Shown: piece by piece, positions 41,290 through 50,900 of the stretch
Position numbering within the stretch: position 1 is the first letter of the stretch
Layout of the letters: each line of letters starts with the position of its first letter
Assembly: GCA_025594325.1 (NCBI GenBank)
Contig: JANHCV010000014.1
Span: forward strand, 124,001-188,000
Length of the DNA: 64,000 bases
DNA from: Blastocladiella emersonii ATCC 22665
Taxonomy: Eukaryota; Blastocladiomycota; Blastocladiomycetes; Blastocladiales; Blastocladiaceae
Direction of reading: 5' to 3'
Notes under the pieces: model-generated
What the model saw: the letters and a program-made list of their open reading frames with translations, nothing else
Told to the model about the DNA's origin: nothing
The model's database searches: none
Translations under genes and position numbers: made by a program

Positions 41290-42008
41290 TACTTGGTCTG
41301 CTTGAGCTTCGACAACCCGAGGAGGATGGATGGTGGGCCGACCAGGACGCGAACGACGACAGACAGCTTGAGTCGAGCGTGGCCAACCGAGGCGGCAGGT
41401 TGATGACCACGGCGCCGGCGGCACGGTGCGGACGGGCGGACGAGCGGAGCGTGTACTGGTGGTTGCAGCGGAAGGCAAAGGGCCGCCGCCGAGCGACTCG
41501 ACGGTGCGGTACGACAGCACGACCTTGTCGGGTACACGCGCGCCGCGGGACCCTTGGTGGATCGAGCTCCGCAAGGGTGAGCGCGCGCGTGGACATGAGC
41601 GTGAGCGTGGGCGTGAGCGTGAGCGTGAGCGTGAGCGTGAGCGTGAGCGTGAGCGTGAGCGTGAGCGTAAGCGTGAGCGTAAGCGTGAGCGTAAGCGTGA
41701 GCGTAAGCGTGAGCGTAAGCGTGAGCGTAAGCGTGAGCGTAAGCGTGAGCGTAAGCGTGAGCGTAAGCGTGAGCGTAAGCGTGAGCGTAAGCGTGAGCGT
41801 AAGCGTGAGCGTAAGCGTGAGCGTAAGCGTGAGCGTAAGCGTGAGCGTAAGCGTGAGCGTAAGCGTGAGCGTAAGCGTGAGCGTAAGCGTGAGCGTAAGC
41901 GTGAGCGTAAGCGTGAGCGTAAGCGTGAGCGTAAGCGTGAGCGTAAGCGTTGGCTCTTCCTATCGCGACGAGAGTAAGTAGTGTCGCGCTCGCGACAGGG
42001 AACTTCAT
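41286..42008 (-). CDS. Hypothetical secreted AYAH-repeat protein
   Basis: Minus-strand frame of 240 codons from the ATG at 42008. The start MKFPVASATLLTLVAIG is a convincing signal peptide (Lys, hydrophobic core, then small residues 'RANA' for cleavage). It is followed directly by about 23 tandem Ala-Tyr-Ala-His units encoded by the 12-bp minisatellite, then about 12 Ala-His dipeptides, then roughly 95 arginine/serine-rich residues translated from the inner edge of the left arm. The array stays in frame because its unit is a multiple of three. The His-rich tail could bind metals or be a wall-linked low-complexity domain, but that is speculation. It may equally be a chance frame: the last part reads through sequence that codes in another frame of the mirror locus. 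An upstream in-frame ATG at 42128 also exists. Confidence 0.35.
   Translation of the reverse strand: MKFPVASATLLTLVAIGRANAYAHAYAHAYAHAYAHAYAHAYAHAYAHAYAHAYAHAYAHAYAHAYAHAYAHAYAHAYAHAYAHAYAHAYAHAYAHAYAHAYAHAYAHAYAHAYAHAHAHAHAHAHAHAHAHAHAHAHVHARAHPCGARSTKGPAARVYPTRSCCRTAPSSRSAAALCLPLQPPVHAPLVRPSAPCRRRRGHQPAASVGHARLKLSVVVRVLVGPPSILLGLSKLKQTKY
41595..41949. repeat. GTGAGC / GTAAGCGTGAGC minisatellite
   Basis: About twelve hexamers of GTGAGC type (41,595-41,666, with a few variants) continue into about 23.5 perfect 12-mers GTAAGCGTGAGC (41,667-41,948). On the other strand the units contain CTTAC and CTCAC, which resemble intron branch-site words. It abuts the inner end of the left inverted-repeat arm; at the mirror position the right arm has only three short CTCACT repeats. 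Confidence 0.95.
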
Positions 42009-42601
42009 GGCTGCCGCGGCGAATCCTGTTTCGCCCGTCCTGGAGCGCAATTGTATATGTTCTCGCCCCAAAAAAAAACTTATGGACTCCAGCGCAGCGT
42101 GCCAACGCACGCCATCAACAACCATCACGTCCGCATCACGCTTCAGATTCCTCCGCGGCGTGTGCCGCTCCTGCGAAACGTGCTGGTGCTCGACGAGAAC
42201 TCGATCCTAACTGCGCTTAAAATGAGTTGGACGACGGCGGAAATCTTTCGCATTGATGGCAGCAAGGGTGTTGTTGGTGACGCGCGCGACCCACGACCCG
42301 TACTTGGGTCGCAGTGGGATTGGATCGACCCGGACCTCCATGGCCGTCGCCGTCGACCCGCGCGATCATGTGGTTACGGCGCACGATACTGGCATGGAGT
42401 CAAGTCTCGAGCGCGAGGCTCATAACACGTGATGCTATCACTTTTTTCTCACGCCAGCCACCAGCGTGCGGCTCGCCTGATCAACTCGACGAGCCGAAGT
42501 TTTCAATTGCTAACTCTCATTCCGAAACGAAAACGCTATATTCAGAAATGCTCCCCAATCAGGTGTTCAACGATTGCTTGACTTGATGTGGGCATGTGCG
42601 C
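42009..42601. other. Intergenic with an unrecognised open frame
   Basis: A plus-strand frame 42051-42425 contains the protein-like stretch 'LRNVLVLDENSILTALKMSW' and 'TTAEIFRIDGSKG' but has no recognisable family and no clear start. CACGTGAT occurs at 42426-42433. Confidence 0.3.
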
Positions 42602-43777
42602 CTAGAGCCCTGCGTCACGCCACCACTGAGTGATCCGCTCGAACCCGATACTCTGCGCAAACTGCTGGGCGCAACAAACGTGGTTGCGACCAAGTTTAAG
42701 CGGCACACCAGAGTCGAGCCACCACCAGAGACACGCAAGCACTTCTTCCTCGTCTTCGCCTTGCTCCACGACCGACCAGCCAAGCGGGCACGCGAGCGCG
42801 TCGCGCGGGAAGTTGGCAAGGAACCAATCAAGGATCGCAATTCGATTCAGCTTGCTGGCATATCCGACCATGTAATGCCAGAAGTGTTTGAACGTCGTGG
42901 CATCGTTATCAGAGCTGTAGTTGTAGCCGTAGTTGCCCTTGTCATCACGAGATTGGATTGTATCAACTCCGTACTGATCAACGTTGTGTGCGAAGCTGCA
43001 CGGGCAATCTTGAGAGAAAATGTAACCGGAGGCGTTGTCATAGATCCATCCAATGAATTCAACGTCCTCGGCTTGAATTGCGTCGCAAACTCGCTTGACC
43101 CAGTCCGCTCGCCACATGGCGCTTTCAAAGCAGGGAAAGACGTCACTGAACTCGGCGAGCACCTTGGTGCTTCTGCATTGCAGCGCGGCAAAAGTCAATG
43201 CGAAACGGTACCCGTCGTCGGTCTCGTTTTCAACGTTCAGTTTGAGGAGACTTTTCAGGACCTCAATGTCCTCCCGCTCGATGGCATCGTAAAAGGTACG
43301 GTCGCGAACCTGGATGCGGCGCCCGATTTTCGCCCACCAATCAATGACTCGAGTGAAGCCTCCTCGCGCGGCGGCATCGATAGATTTGGACGTGAAATAG
43401 CCTGCAAGTTCGTCATCGAGAATCCACTTTCCCACGCTCCACGAGTAGTAGAGAAACGAACAGTCCGACTCGATCCACTGGCTCAAAAGATCGGGGCGAC
43501 TGCTGACACAGAGGAGCGCGAGGTGAAACCCAGCTTCGGCGTCCTCCTCCTTAAGCAGGTCTTGGCGATACTCGACAATGGCACGCCAGAGCGATTTGTC
43601 GCGTGTCTTGAAAATATTCCACATGCGCCAGTGAAGAGAAAATCGCAAGACGACGCGGCGCAGCTGCGAGAGACCAGCGGCGACGCGCAGGAGGGGAAGC
43701 GGGTCGGTATCGTGGGGGTCCATCAGGACGACGCGCTCAAGGATGTCCTCGATGAGCTCAGTAGGTAAACGTTGCAT
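42602..43777 (-). CDS. F-box protein with ankyrin-like WW-type repeats, A
   Basis: 391 aa from the ATG at 43777 (MQRLPTELIEDIL). This start is preferred over upstream in-frame ATGs at 43807 and 43870 because the neighbouring paralog also begins MQR-N-L-P just before its F-box. The F-box-like segment 'LPTELIEDILERVVL' is followed by repeats ending in W-W or W-x: 'FTRVIDWWAKIG', 'IEVLKSLLKLNV', 'VEFIGWIYDNAS', 'IAILDWFLANFP' and the C-terminal 'FERITQWWRDAGL'. The pattern of small/hydrophobic residues, V-L-x-W-W and a glycine-leucine turn resembles degenerate ankyrin repeats. Presumed substrate receptor of an SCF-type ubiquitin ligase; the target is unknown. It lies in the palindrome spacer; single copy here. 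Confidence 0.65.
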   Translation of the reverse strand: MQRLPTELIEDILERVVLMDPHDTDPLPLLRVAAGLSQLRRVVLRFSLHWRMWNIFKTRDKSLWRAIVEYRQDLLKEEDAEAGFHLALLCVSSRPDLLSQWIESDCSFLYYSWSVGKWILDDELAGYFTSKSIDAAARGGFTRVIDWWAKIGRRIQVRDRTFYDAIEREDIEVLKSLLKLNVENETDDGYRFALTFAALQCRSTKVLAEFSDVFPCFESAMWRADWVKRVCDAIQAEDVEFIGWIYDNASGYIFSQDCPCSFAHNVDQYGVDTIQSRDDKGNYGYNYSSDNDATTFKHFWHYMVGYASKLNRIAILDWFLANFPRDALACPLGWSVVEQGEDEEEVLACLWWWLDSGVPLKLGRNHVCCAQQFAQSIGFERITQWWRDAGL

Positions 43778-43911
43778 AATGTCTGATTTGACTATTTGGT
43801 GCTCCATGTTCACTGGTGTGCAGTCCGCGAGCGTCAAGACGCGTTCTGCTCGGGTCGACCCGGACGGCAAGGACCCACGCGGTGCGCTGTGTGGCGTCGT
43901 GTGGTGTGATC

Positions 43912-43940
43912 CACATGTGTTTTCCGAACGCGTCTCACGC
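43912..43940 (+). promoter_or_regulatory. Second-type CACATG/ACGCGTC composite upstream of F-box gene A
   Basis: CACATGTG, TTTTCCG, AACGCGTC, TCACGC, 135 bp upstream of the chosen start codon. It is nearly identical to the element at 52,758-52,786 and its mirror at 40,023-40,051. It shares the E-box plus ACGCGTC logic of the five-copy element but has a longer spacer. Confidence 0.5.
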
Positions 43941-44176
43941 CCGCGGAGGCTGGCACTTGCTAGTATCTCCCACCCATCACTCCGTTCTACACTTCATGGA
44001 GTTCTAACGCGCGACTTGCTTGTGGACGGCGAATACCCTCAACCGCGTCTCAGCGCAGTTTACGCGCACGCAGCGTTTGGCTGTTGTAAGGTCACAACAA
44101 TCAAGATTGGATTAGGGACAGACGCGAGCGCAATGCGAGCCGGTTGGCCACAAATAACAACTTTGCCAAAGCTGGC

Positions 44177-45332
44177 TCACTGCTGCTGCTCAAAGTACTC
44201 TGCTGCGAGGCCCGAGCTCCTCCACCACGCAATGACCTTGTCGAATCCCAGGTCCGCGGCATGGTCAATTGCGCGAGTGTTCACTGGGAGCGGGAGACCA
44301 GTCTGAATCCACCAAGTCAACCGCGCGACGGCGGCGTCGTCCTCGTCCTCGTCTGCAAACTCGCGTAAGTCGCCCCAAGTTTCGGGACAGGTGAAAAGAT
44401 CGCTGGGAAGTGTCTCGGCGAGCCATGCCAAGGTCTCGACTTGATTGTACATGCTTGCATACGCGATTGCGGTATTCGCAAGAGCTTCGTCATCGAGGTA
44501 GATGTCGTTGTCGTCGCCGTCAGAGTGGTCAAAAATCCAACCAAGAGATTTGGTGTTGCCGGCCCGAGCCAATCGTCTGGTCAAATCGAACCACTTGATG
44601 CTAGAACTGGACAACCAATCCTTGTCCGTCATCTCCTCAAACACATTGAGGCTTCCCGCCATGAGAGCCATGTCGCCAAGGTCGCGGAGGCTGTGTTTAT
44701 TGACAAAGTCGTACATAACGTCCTGCGCGAGCCAGTTTAGAGTGTCGAAATCGTCGTGCTTGATGGCAGCGTGAACCGCGCGAGTCGAAAAAACAGGCGC
44801 ATGGCCGGACGCCTTCCACCATTGGATCGCGTCGCTGTGTCCAGCGCATACGGCCTCGTTGATTGCGCGCTTTGAGAAGTATTCCGTGAACTTGTTCGAT
44901 TCGAGCCAGTCCAAAACGTGAGGATTGTTGTGTGCGGAGGCCTCGTCAACAAGCCAGGGCGGATCGCAATGGCAAGCGTTGGCGCAATTCCAATCGTCGA
45001 GTGCGGAGATATCGCCGGCAGCACATAAAACTGCAGCATAAAAGATTGAGTACCAACAACGGCCCTCGGAAGGATCGTATTTGCCGTGAGTTACAAGCGT
45101 CGGCTGGCGGAGCCAAATGAGGTCGTTGCAAAGGTCCGCGTCCATGGATTTCAATACTGCTTCAAGAAACCGTTCGTGGATAGACCACTTCATGGCGACC
45201 CGCCGAAGACGAAAGAGGCCGGGGGCGACGCACATGAGCTGGCGCGGGTCTGTCTCATGCGGCTCGCAAGAGCGCGAGCACAAGTATGTCCTCGATGATC
45301 GAGATCGGAAGGACCGGCAGATTACGTTGCAT
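44177..45332 (-). pseudogene. F-box protein with ankyrin-like WW-type repeats, B (frameshift)
   Basis: Paralog of gene A. The F-box-like start on the minus strand at 45332 reads MQRNLPVLPISIIEDILVLAL and then runs into TGA near 45,257. A one-base shift near 45,265 puts the next part, 'CEPHETDPRQLMCVAPGLFRLRRV', into the long frame that continues to 44,177. Repeat ends are 'HSDAIQWWKASGH', 'VETLAWLAETLP' and 'FDKVIAWWRSSGL'. The break between F-box and repeats would separate the SKP1-binding part from the repeats. Either a pseudogene or a single-base sequence error. The alternative is translation from the internal ATG at 45283, giving a 368-aa repeat protein without the F-box. Confidence 0.6.
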
Positions 45333-45818
45333 GGAGTGTCCTTGCCTTAGATACATGGTAGTCCAACTTGAGTGGTGCGCACCGGGAGAGAGCGAGCAGC
45401 GAGCTGGCGCGTTCGCGTCGCGTCCTCCAGCGGCGCACTTTGCTCAGGGTTGTGGCGCTAGTTGTGGCGTCGTGAACGACGCGCCGCGGTCCGTTCGGGC
45501 GCTCTGCCTCAACCTGCCGCAAACTCTCGATGAATCGGTCTATTGACACATCGCAACTTGCTGCAAAGTTACCTATCTTTGAGAGAGCCACGTTCAACCT
45601 CATCCCAATGTTGACCAGCACCGAGCTACCAGTGCGGACACTTGCACGCCGACGAGTGAGCGGGTCGCGCGCGCGCGCAACCCAAAGACATGCTTTTACA
45701 TGCTCGGTAGGCGCCATAGCACACACCGCCACTAACTGGGTAGATGACGTCGAGCACCTCATGTTGGCGTCTTCGTTGATCAGCAGCACGCCGACCCGAT
45801 ACCCAACCGGGCAACGGC
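45333..45818. other. Intergenic, nothing recognised
   Basis: 486 bp between F-box gene B and the transporter fragment. No conserved frame, motif or repeat seen. Confidence 0.4.
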
Positions 45819-46254
45819 CTGGTTGGCCGTGGTCGGCAGCGCGAGGTGCTCGGACGAGGACGCGGGCGACGCCTCGAGGTCGACCGAGATGTCGCCGCCG
45901 TTCGAGCCCTGGATCTCGTGCATGACCTTGGACAGGTCCTTCATGGCCGTGTCGTGGTCGCCCTTGGCGGCCGAGAAACGCGGCGTCTCGGGGACCTGCA
46001 GGCGCCAGTACACGGCGGCGATGGCGGGCAGGACACCGATGAAGAACAGGATGCGCCACACGTTGTCAAAGTTGGAGACGTAGATGGTCGTGCTGTCGAC
46101 GGGCTGGAGCGTCGGCTTGAGGATCAGCAGGAGGAGCGTCGAGAACAGGCAGCCCGTGAGGATGCCCATGCCCTGCATCGAGAAGACGGCGGCGACCATG
46201 AGGCCGCGGGTCGCAACGGACGCGAACTCGGACGCGATAACCGCAGAAATGGGG
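45819..46254 (-). repeat. Third copy of phosphate transporter, 436-bp fragment
   Basis: Matches right-arm 53,790-54,225 in the same orientation (and left-arm 38,584-39,019 inverted) with one mismatch that I found, at 46,214 (Ser to Ala in the transporter frame). It begins two codons into exon 2 and stops at the 'TTANQ' codons. The flanking sequences are unrelated. It is a gene fragment, not a working transporter. Confidence 0.93.
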
Positions 46255-46455
46255 GACGCTCCATGACCCTGGTCTGCGAGAGCGTGGTGCCCGATGTTTT
46301 GATCTGGAGCATGCCGAGGGTCCAGCGGCGGGCGACGACGAGGTAGTCGGCAGCGGCGGACCCGTTTCGCTGCTGTGCTGAGAACGAGACGAGTGGGTAG
46401 GCTGGTCCTCGTGGTTGGGCCGAGGTGGCGGTGACGCCCTTGAGCGGGCGCCCCG

Positions 46456-47067
46456 TTACAGAGCGGCTGCATGACGAGGTTGTAGAAGGCGATGACCATG
46501 TCTGCGCGACGCGGTGAGGTGAGTCCGCTTCATCTGGTGGGAGTAAGCTGCGCGTAAATACCGGCGAGTACGGAGGAAGGTGGCTGGGTCTCGGCAGTTG
46601 CCGCGGGTCGGGTGGCGGAAGTTGATGCGGGTGCTCTCGATGTCGGCGCGCAGCTGCTTGTCGACGCTGGTGGTCGACGCGGCGGGAGCGGCTGGCGAGG
46701 CGGCGGCCGGCGCGGCCGGGGGCGCCCCGGCGGGCAGCATGTCGACGGCGAGGTTGATCATGTTGTTGTAGCGCGAGTGCGCGGCGATGAGCGCGTCCAG
46801 CGCCTTGGCGGCCTGGGCCTGCAGCTTGGGCGGGTGGGTGGCCGATGTGCCGTTGCCCTGGGACGGCGCGGGTTGCGCGGCGGCGTCGATGGCGGCCGAG
46901 CAGGCAGCGAACTGCTCAGCGAGTAGCTGGCGCAGCTCGGCGGCGCGTGCGCGTGCGGCGGGCACGGCCTGGGGGTCCTTGGCCGCGGTGCTGCATGTGC
47001 CGGGGAGCGCGGAGATGTCGCTGCAGAGCGCCGGCGAGATGGTGAAGGTGGTGGGGTTCGAGGCCAT
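46456..47067 (-). CDS. Hypothetical Ala/Pro-rich coiled protein
   Basis: 203 aa from the ATG at 47067. The first about 110 residues look like real protein: 'FTISPALCSDISALPGTC', then an amphipathic helix 'AELRQLLAEQFAACSAAI' and another helix 'AKALDALIAAHSRYNNMINLAVDML', followed by an Ala/Pro linker and 'VDKQLRADIESTRINFRHPTR'. After about residue 170 the translation becomes basic and less convincing; 'MVIAFYNLVMQPL' in another frame (46,460-46,499) may be the true continuation, which would need a splice or a frame change. Family not recognised. The spacing of helices is compatible with a small subunit of a coiled-coil complex, but nothing more can be said. Confidence 0.45.
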   Translation of the reverse strand: MASNPTTFTISPALCSDISALPGTCSTAAKDPQAVPAARARAAELRQLLAEQFAACSAAIDAAAQPAPSQGNGTSATHPPKLQAQAAKALDALIAAHSRYNNMINLAVDMLPAGAPPAAPAAASPAAPAASTTSVDKQLRADIESTRINFRHPTRGNCRDPATFLRTRRYLRAAYSHQMKRTHLTASRRHGHRLLQPRHAAAL

Positions 47068-47960
47068 GCGGAAAACTACTTGAAGAAAATGTTGATGCCG
47101 ACAGAAGGAGGCGGGAGACAAGTAGTCAGGGATGTCTATTCCTGCCTTCGGCCCCGAACCCAAGACGGGGAGAGGGGAGAATGGATATTGTCCGTTGCAG
47201 CGAAAATGCGACACCCGCCGCTGACCCGCAGCCCAGTCCGCAGGCCACCTCCCCTTCACTCAACCCCTTCCCCTTCGCGCAGCCGCTCATGTAACCCCCT
47301 GCATTGAATTTATAAAATCTCAGAGAAGATGCCTCAATGATTAAATGAGTTGTTCGGCCCAGGCCGCGAGCTAAGGTCTCCCCTTGCTCAGCCCGCCAGC
47401 CCTCCCCCGCTTCCTGACCATGATTGTGAGTTTGTAAAAGCTACGCAGTCTTTCTCTCAGCTTGTAAATGTCGTTCGCGTGCCTCCTTGGCGGCGGAGGA
47501 ACGGTCGGCGGCCAGTCGCGCTAAACGCGTGCTTCTGACGGCGAGTGCGACTAGGAGCAGCTTTCGGAGGCGGGAGATGATTGCATGAAGTGTATTGGAC
47601 GTCAAATTATTTTTTTTTCTGCCCTAGGGAGACGTGAAAGGTCGTGGGAGGTGAGGACGACGACGGCGGGCAGCGGAGCGCTGCGAGGGGATCAGATAAG
47701 CCGGGCTGCGGACCGGGCTGCGGACTGCGGACTGGGGGCCGCAGTGTCGCACTTCGGCCGCAACCCGCAATAACAAAGCAGGGCGCGCCGCAGCGGGGTG
47801 CGGCGGCGCGGGAGCGAGGGATTGCGGGCGGCTCACGCGAGATCAGATGATTGATCACCGCGGTCGTGGCCACATGAACGACACGCAACACCAGGTACAA
47901 CTGCATCACCCAGACGTGGCGCTCATTGCCTCTAACCTCATGATCTGATCCCCCGTCGTC
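47068..47960. other. Intergenic, nothing recognised
   Basis: About 890 bp. A degenerate version of the composite element (TCAGATGAT, TGATC, then ACCGCGGTC) lies at 47,844-47,866, with the same 5-nt spacer but no ACGCGT core. No gene supported. Confidence 0.35.
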
Positions 47961-50900
47961 GTGTGGGCGGGTCGGGCTGGTGTTCAACGACCATCATCCA
48001 GACTGGCCATCGAGGCCAAGCTGTCGTCGCTTGCTGTATCTCGGTCTCCACCTCGGCAAGCTGTTGCGCAACTTCACCATGTCCATCATCGGGCAGCTCA
48101 AGCTCACCAAGGACGCACGCTGATCGGACTCGACGATCCTTTTGATTGCATCTCAGCTGACACGGTGAGTTTTCGCTGCGCGCGTCATCATCAAGTTCCC
48201 ATCGCGTGTCGTTCATGGCCGCCGTCCTGGCCAAGTCGCCCTTCGAGGTACCACTTCTCTCGTGCTGCTCAGTGCTGCCTTAATTGACCAAATCCCCACT
48301 CGCTGATCCGTGTAGCTAGCTTCTCCACGCGCGTCAGCTCAGCGCCATCACCCAACAAGCGGCGGCCGGCCGTGGTCGTGGGTTGTGGGTTGTGGTCGTG
48401 GCCATGGCTGGCGCGCATCTGCGTTGTGTTGCATCCGCGTCATGCTGCGGGCCCATGGCGGCCATTCGCTTGTTACGCATGATGGGAGCGTAACCCTCGG
48501 TACCCACTGCTTGGCAGGTGGTGGAAAAGGGTTATTCATGCTATGCTCGATGACCATAGTGGCTCTCGCATGTCCGGCGGGTGGTCGTGGCAGCTCTCAA
48601 ATTGGCGACCCAACCCTCGACAAGTGCAGGGCCGCCATCGTGATTGCGCATCAAGGTACTACGCCGTCCAAGCATCTCTTCATGGCCTGGAAACTCACGC
48701 TCCGCTGCCCGAACTAGTAGGTTCCGCAAGCCCTGGCGCGGCACGAGCTTGACTCGCTTTTGTCATCCACTTGACGCATCGTTTGCCGCGCGTTGCTGCC
48801 GGGCAACATCATCAGGTTCGAGTCGCGCCGGGCGCCGAGCGCAGCGCGCATGCACAGTCGTCTGGACCGCAGTAGCAGCGCCACGTCGACGCCAAGGGCG
48901 GCAAGTCGAGTCAACTCGACTCAAGTGGAGTCGTTCATCAAGGTACTCGTTCACTCATGCTCGAAACTCCTGCGATCGGACAACTCACGTTCGCTGATCC
49001 GTGTAGATGCTTGAGAACATGATCATCCGCGCCAGTCGGCAAGCTCAAGCTCGCTTGCTCAAGTCGTCATCATCGTGCAGCCGTGTCGTGGTGCCGGATC
49101 AGCAGCCACACTCGCTCAACCTGCTGCCTTGACACGCCGTCAAAGTACGCCCTGCCCTCCTGGCGGCACGTGATGGTGGAAGGTCGGCAAGCTATATCAT
49201 AGCGTCAAGGCGTCGAGCGACTGGCCGCGGTACGGCGGGTGGGTGACGACGTGGGTGGCGACGTCCTGCACCGCGAGACGGGGCGCGGCAGCGGCCGGCG
49301 AGCAAGCAATTCACGGTCGGTTGGCTTCTCGGCCACGGCCACGCGGCCATGGCAGCAAGGTACGCTTCTCCCAACTCGCTCTTGTCGTCGCGATTGGGCA
49401 AGGGCAACTTACACTCGCCGATCCGTGTAGATTCTCAAGAACGTCATCATCAACATCATCCGCGCCAGCCAGCTGCTGCTGCTGCTCGCCGCGTCGGGTC
49501 GAGTGGCGCTGCGGCCGTCCGCCTGACACGTTGTGGGACGATGCCCAGTACACACTGCTTCGAGCGAGAGGCCGAGCTCAGCAGGTGGTGGAACCCGCAC
49601 TACACTCTGTAGCGTTCCTCGCGCGTGTCAGGGCGGGTGGTCGTGGCGCGGTGCGGTGTGGTACGACGGATGACGCGGCGAACTGCGAACCGCGAGCCAC
49701 GAGCTGTCAAGGTACCGCTCGCTCGCAGTTGACCCGGTTACGACTACGGCGACAAGGGTACACTTCTCACAAATCGCTGCCGCCGTGATCGGGCACCAAC
49801 TCACACTCGCTGATCTGTGCCGTGTAGGTCCTCAAGATGAGATGATCAGCTTAAGCACCAGCTTATGTTTGTTGAGTGCTCAGATCCGGCTATGGCGTTG
49901 TGACACGCCGAGGTACCGCGCGTCTGTGACTGCTGACGATGACGACGTTGCGGTCCAACAACTCACTCACGCTTGTCCGTTACCCTGCTTGTGTAGAATC
50001 GTGTTTCGGCTCGCGGCGCGGTTCGAGTGCTTCTCCAAGTCCAGTACGTGCAGCTGCAGCAGGCCGAGATCGTGCGTCGGTCGCTCAGTTGCGAGGGCCG
50101 CGTCGTGTCGCGCCAAGCGCCAGCATTCATGATCCCAACGCGCGCTCTGCTCAAGGCTTGGCAGCGGCGGGTCTACCCTCTCATCGGCGACGGCAGCACC
50201 ATCAAAAAGGGTGCGTACGCTCATGGCTATGGCCCGGACACTCATGATCCACCGACGACTCACTCGCGCGCCAACTGTAGGCGGATCGGCAACACTCAAC
50301 AACTCGTGTCAGCATCAGCTTATGGTCAACAACATTCTCCTGATCGGTCATCGGCATCAAGGCCGTCGCAGCGTCCACTGTGGCCATGGCGTCGCTCATC
50401 CGCTCGTCGTTGTTGCAGGTACGCCCCAAGACGGCGCAGTAACGTGGTTGCCCGCCGTGGCCGCGACCGTCCCTCGCTTGCTCAAACGGCTGCGTGTAGT
50501 GTAGACGCCCTGGTGCAGAGCCGGCGTACCCGCCTGGCCCTAGCACCCCTCCCTCGGCACGCCCTTCTTTGCTGCGGGGAAACGAGCTCCTGCACCCTCG
50601 CTGTAAGCACCGCCCACACCTCCCCCACCATGCGCTTGTTCGCCGCGAACGCATGGCGCAGCGGGCCCGCTGTGTAGCGCGGTCAGGCAAAAGGGACCTC
50701 GGCCGTGCGGAGGAGCTAACGAAGGGCGGCGAACTGCGTGGCGGCGCAAGAGTACGTGGCTGTGCAACGGCCCATTGACAACCCTCTAGGCGTCCGGCGG
50801 TGGTGGGCGACCACCCCATCAACGTTTGCACAGCTTTCAGGAATGCGCCGCCCGCTCTGCACCGGCGGGGCACCCATGTGTTCAAGCCCAAGCGCGAGAC

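Larger units (their letters stand above)
28810..41568 (+). repeat. Giant inverted repeat, left arm (12,759 bp)
   Basis: Reverse-complement partner of 51,241-64,000. Positions in the two arms add to 92,809 (92,810 outside the poly-C run at 29,071-29,079). All long frames recur as exact mirror images. Differences found: C9 here versus G10 at 63,729-63,738, and five transitions between about 41,498 and 41,564. The inner boundary lies at 41,568, directly beside the minisatellite. The outer boundary is unknown because the right arm leaves the window. Confidence 0.97.

Noticed and set aside
41595-41949. Possible CRISPR array or telomeric repeat
   Set aside because: The 12-bp units are contiguous with no spacers and lack the TTAGGG/CCCTAA form; eukaryotic context.
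40783-42105. Minus-strand frame with an RSRL repeat over the minisatellite
   Set aside because: Alternative frame of the same repeat; it lacks the signal-peptide start of the AYAH frame.
48790-48840. tRNA-like B-box (GGTTCGAGTC) in the spacer
   Set aside because: No matching A-box or acceptor-stem pairing at the needed distance.
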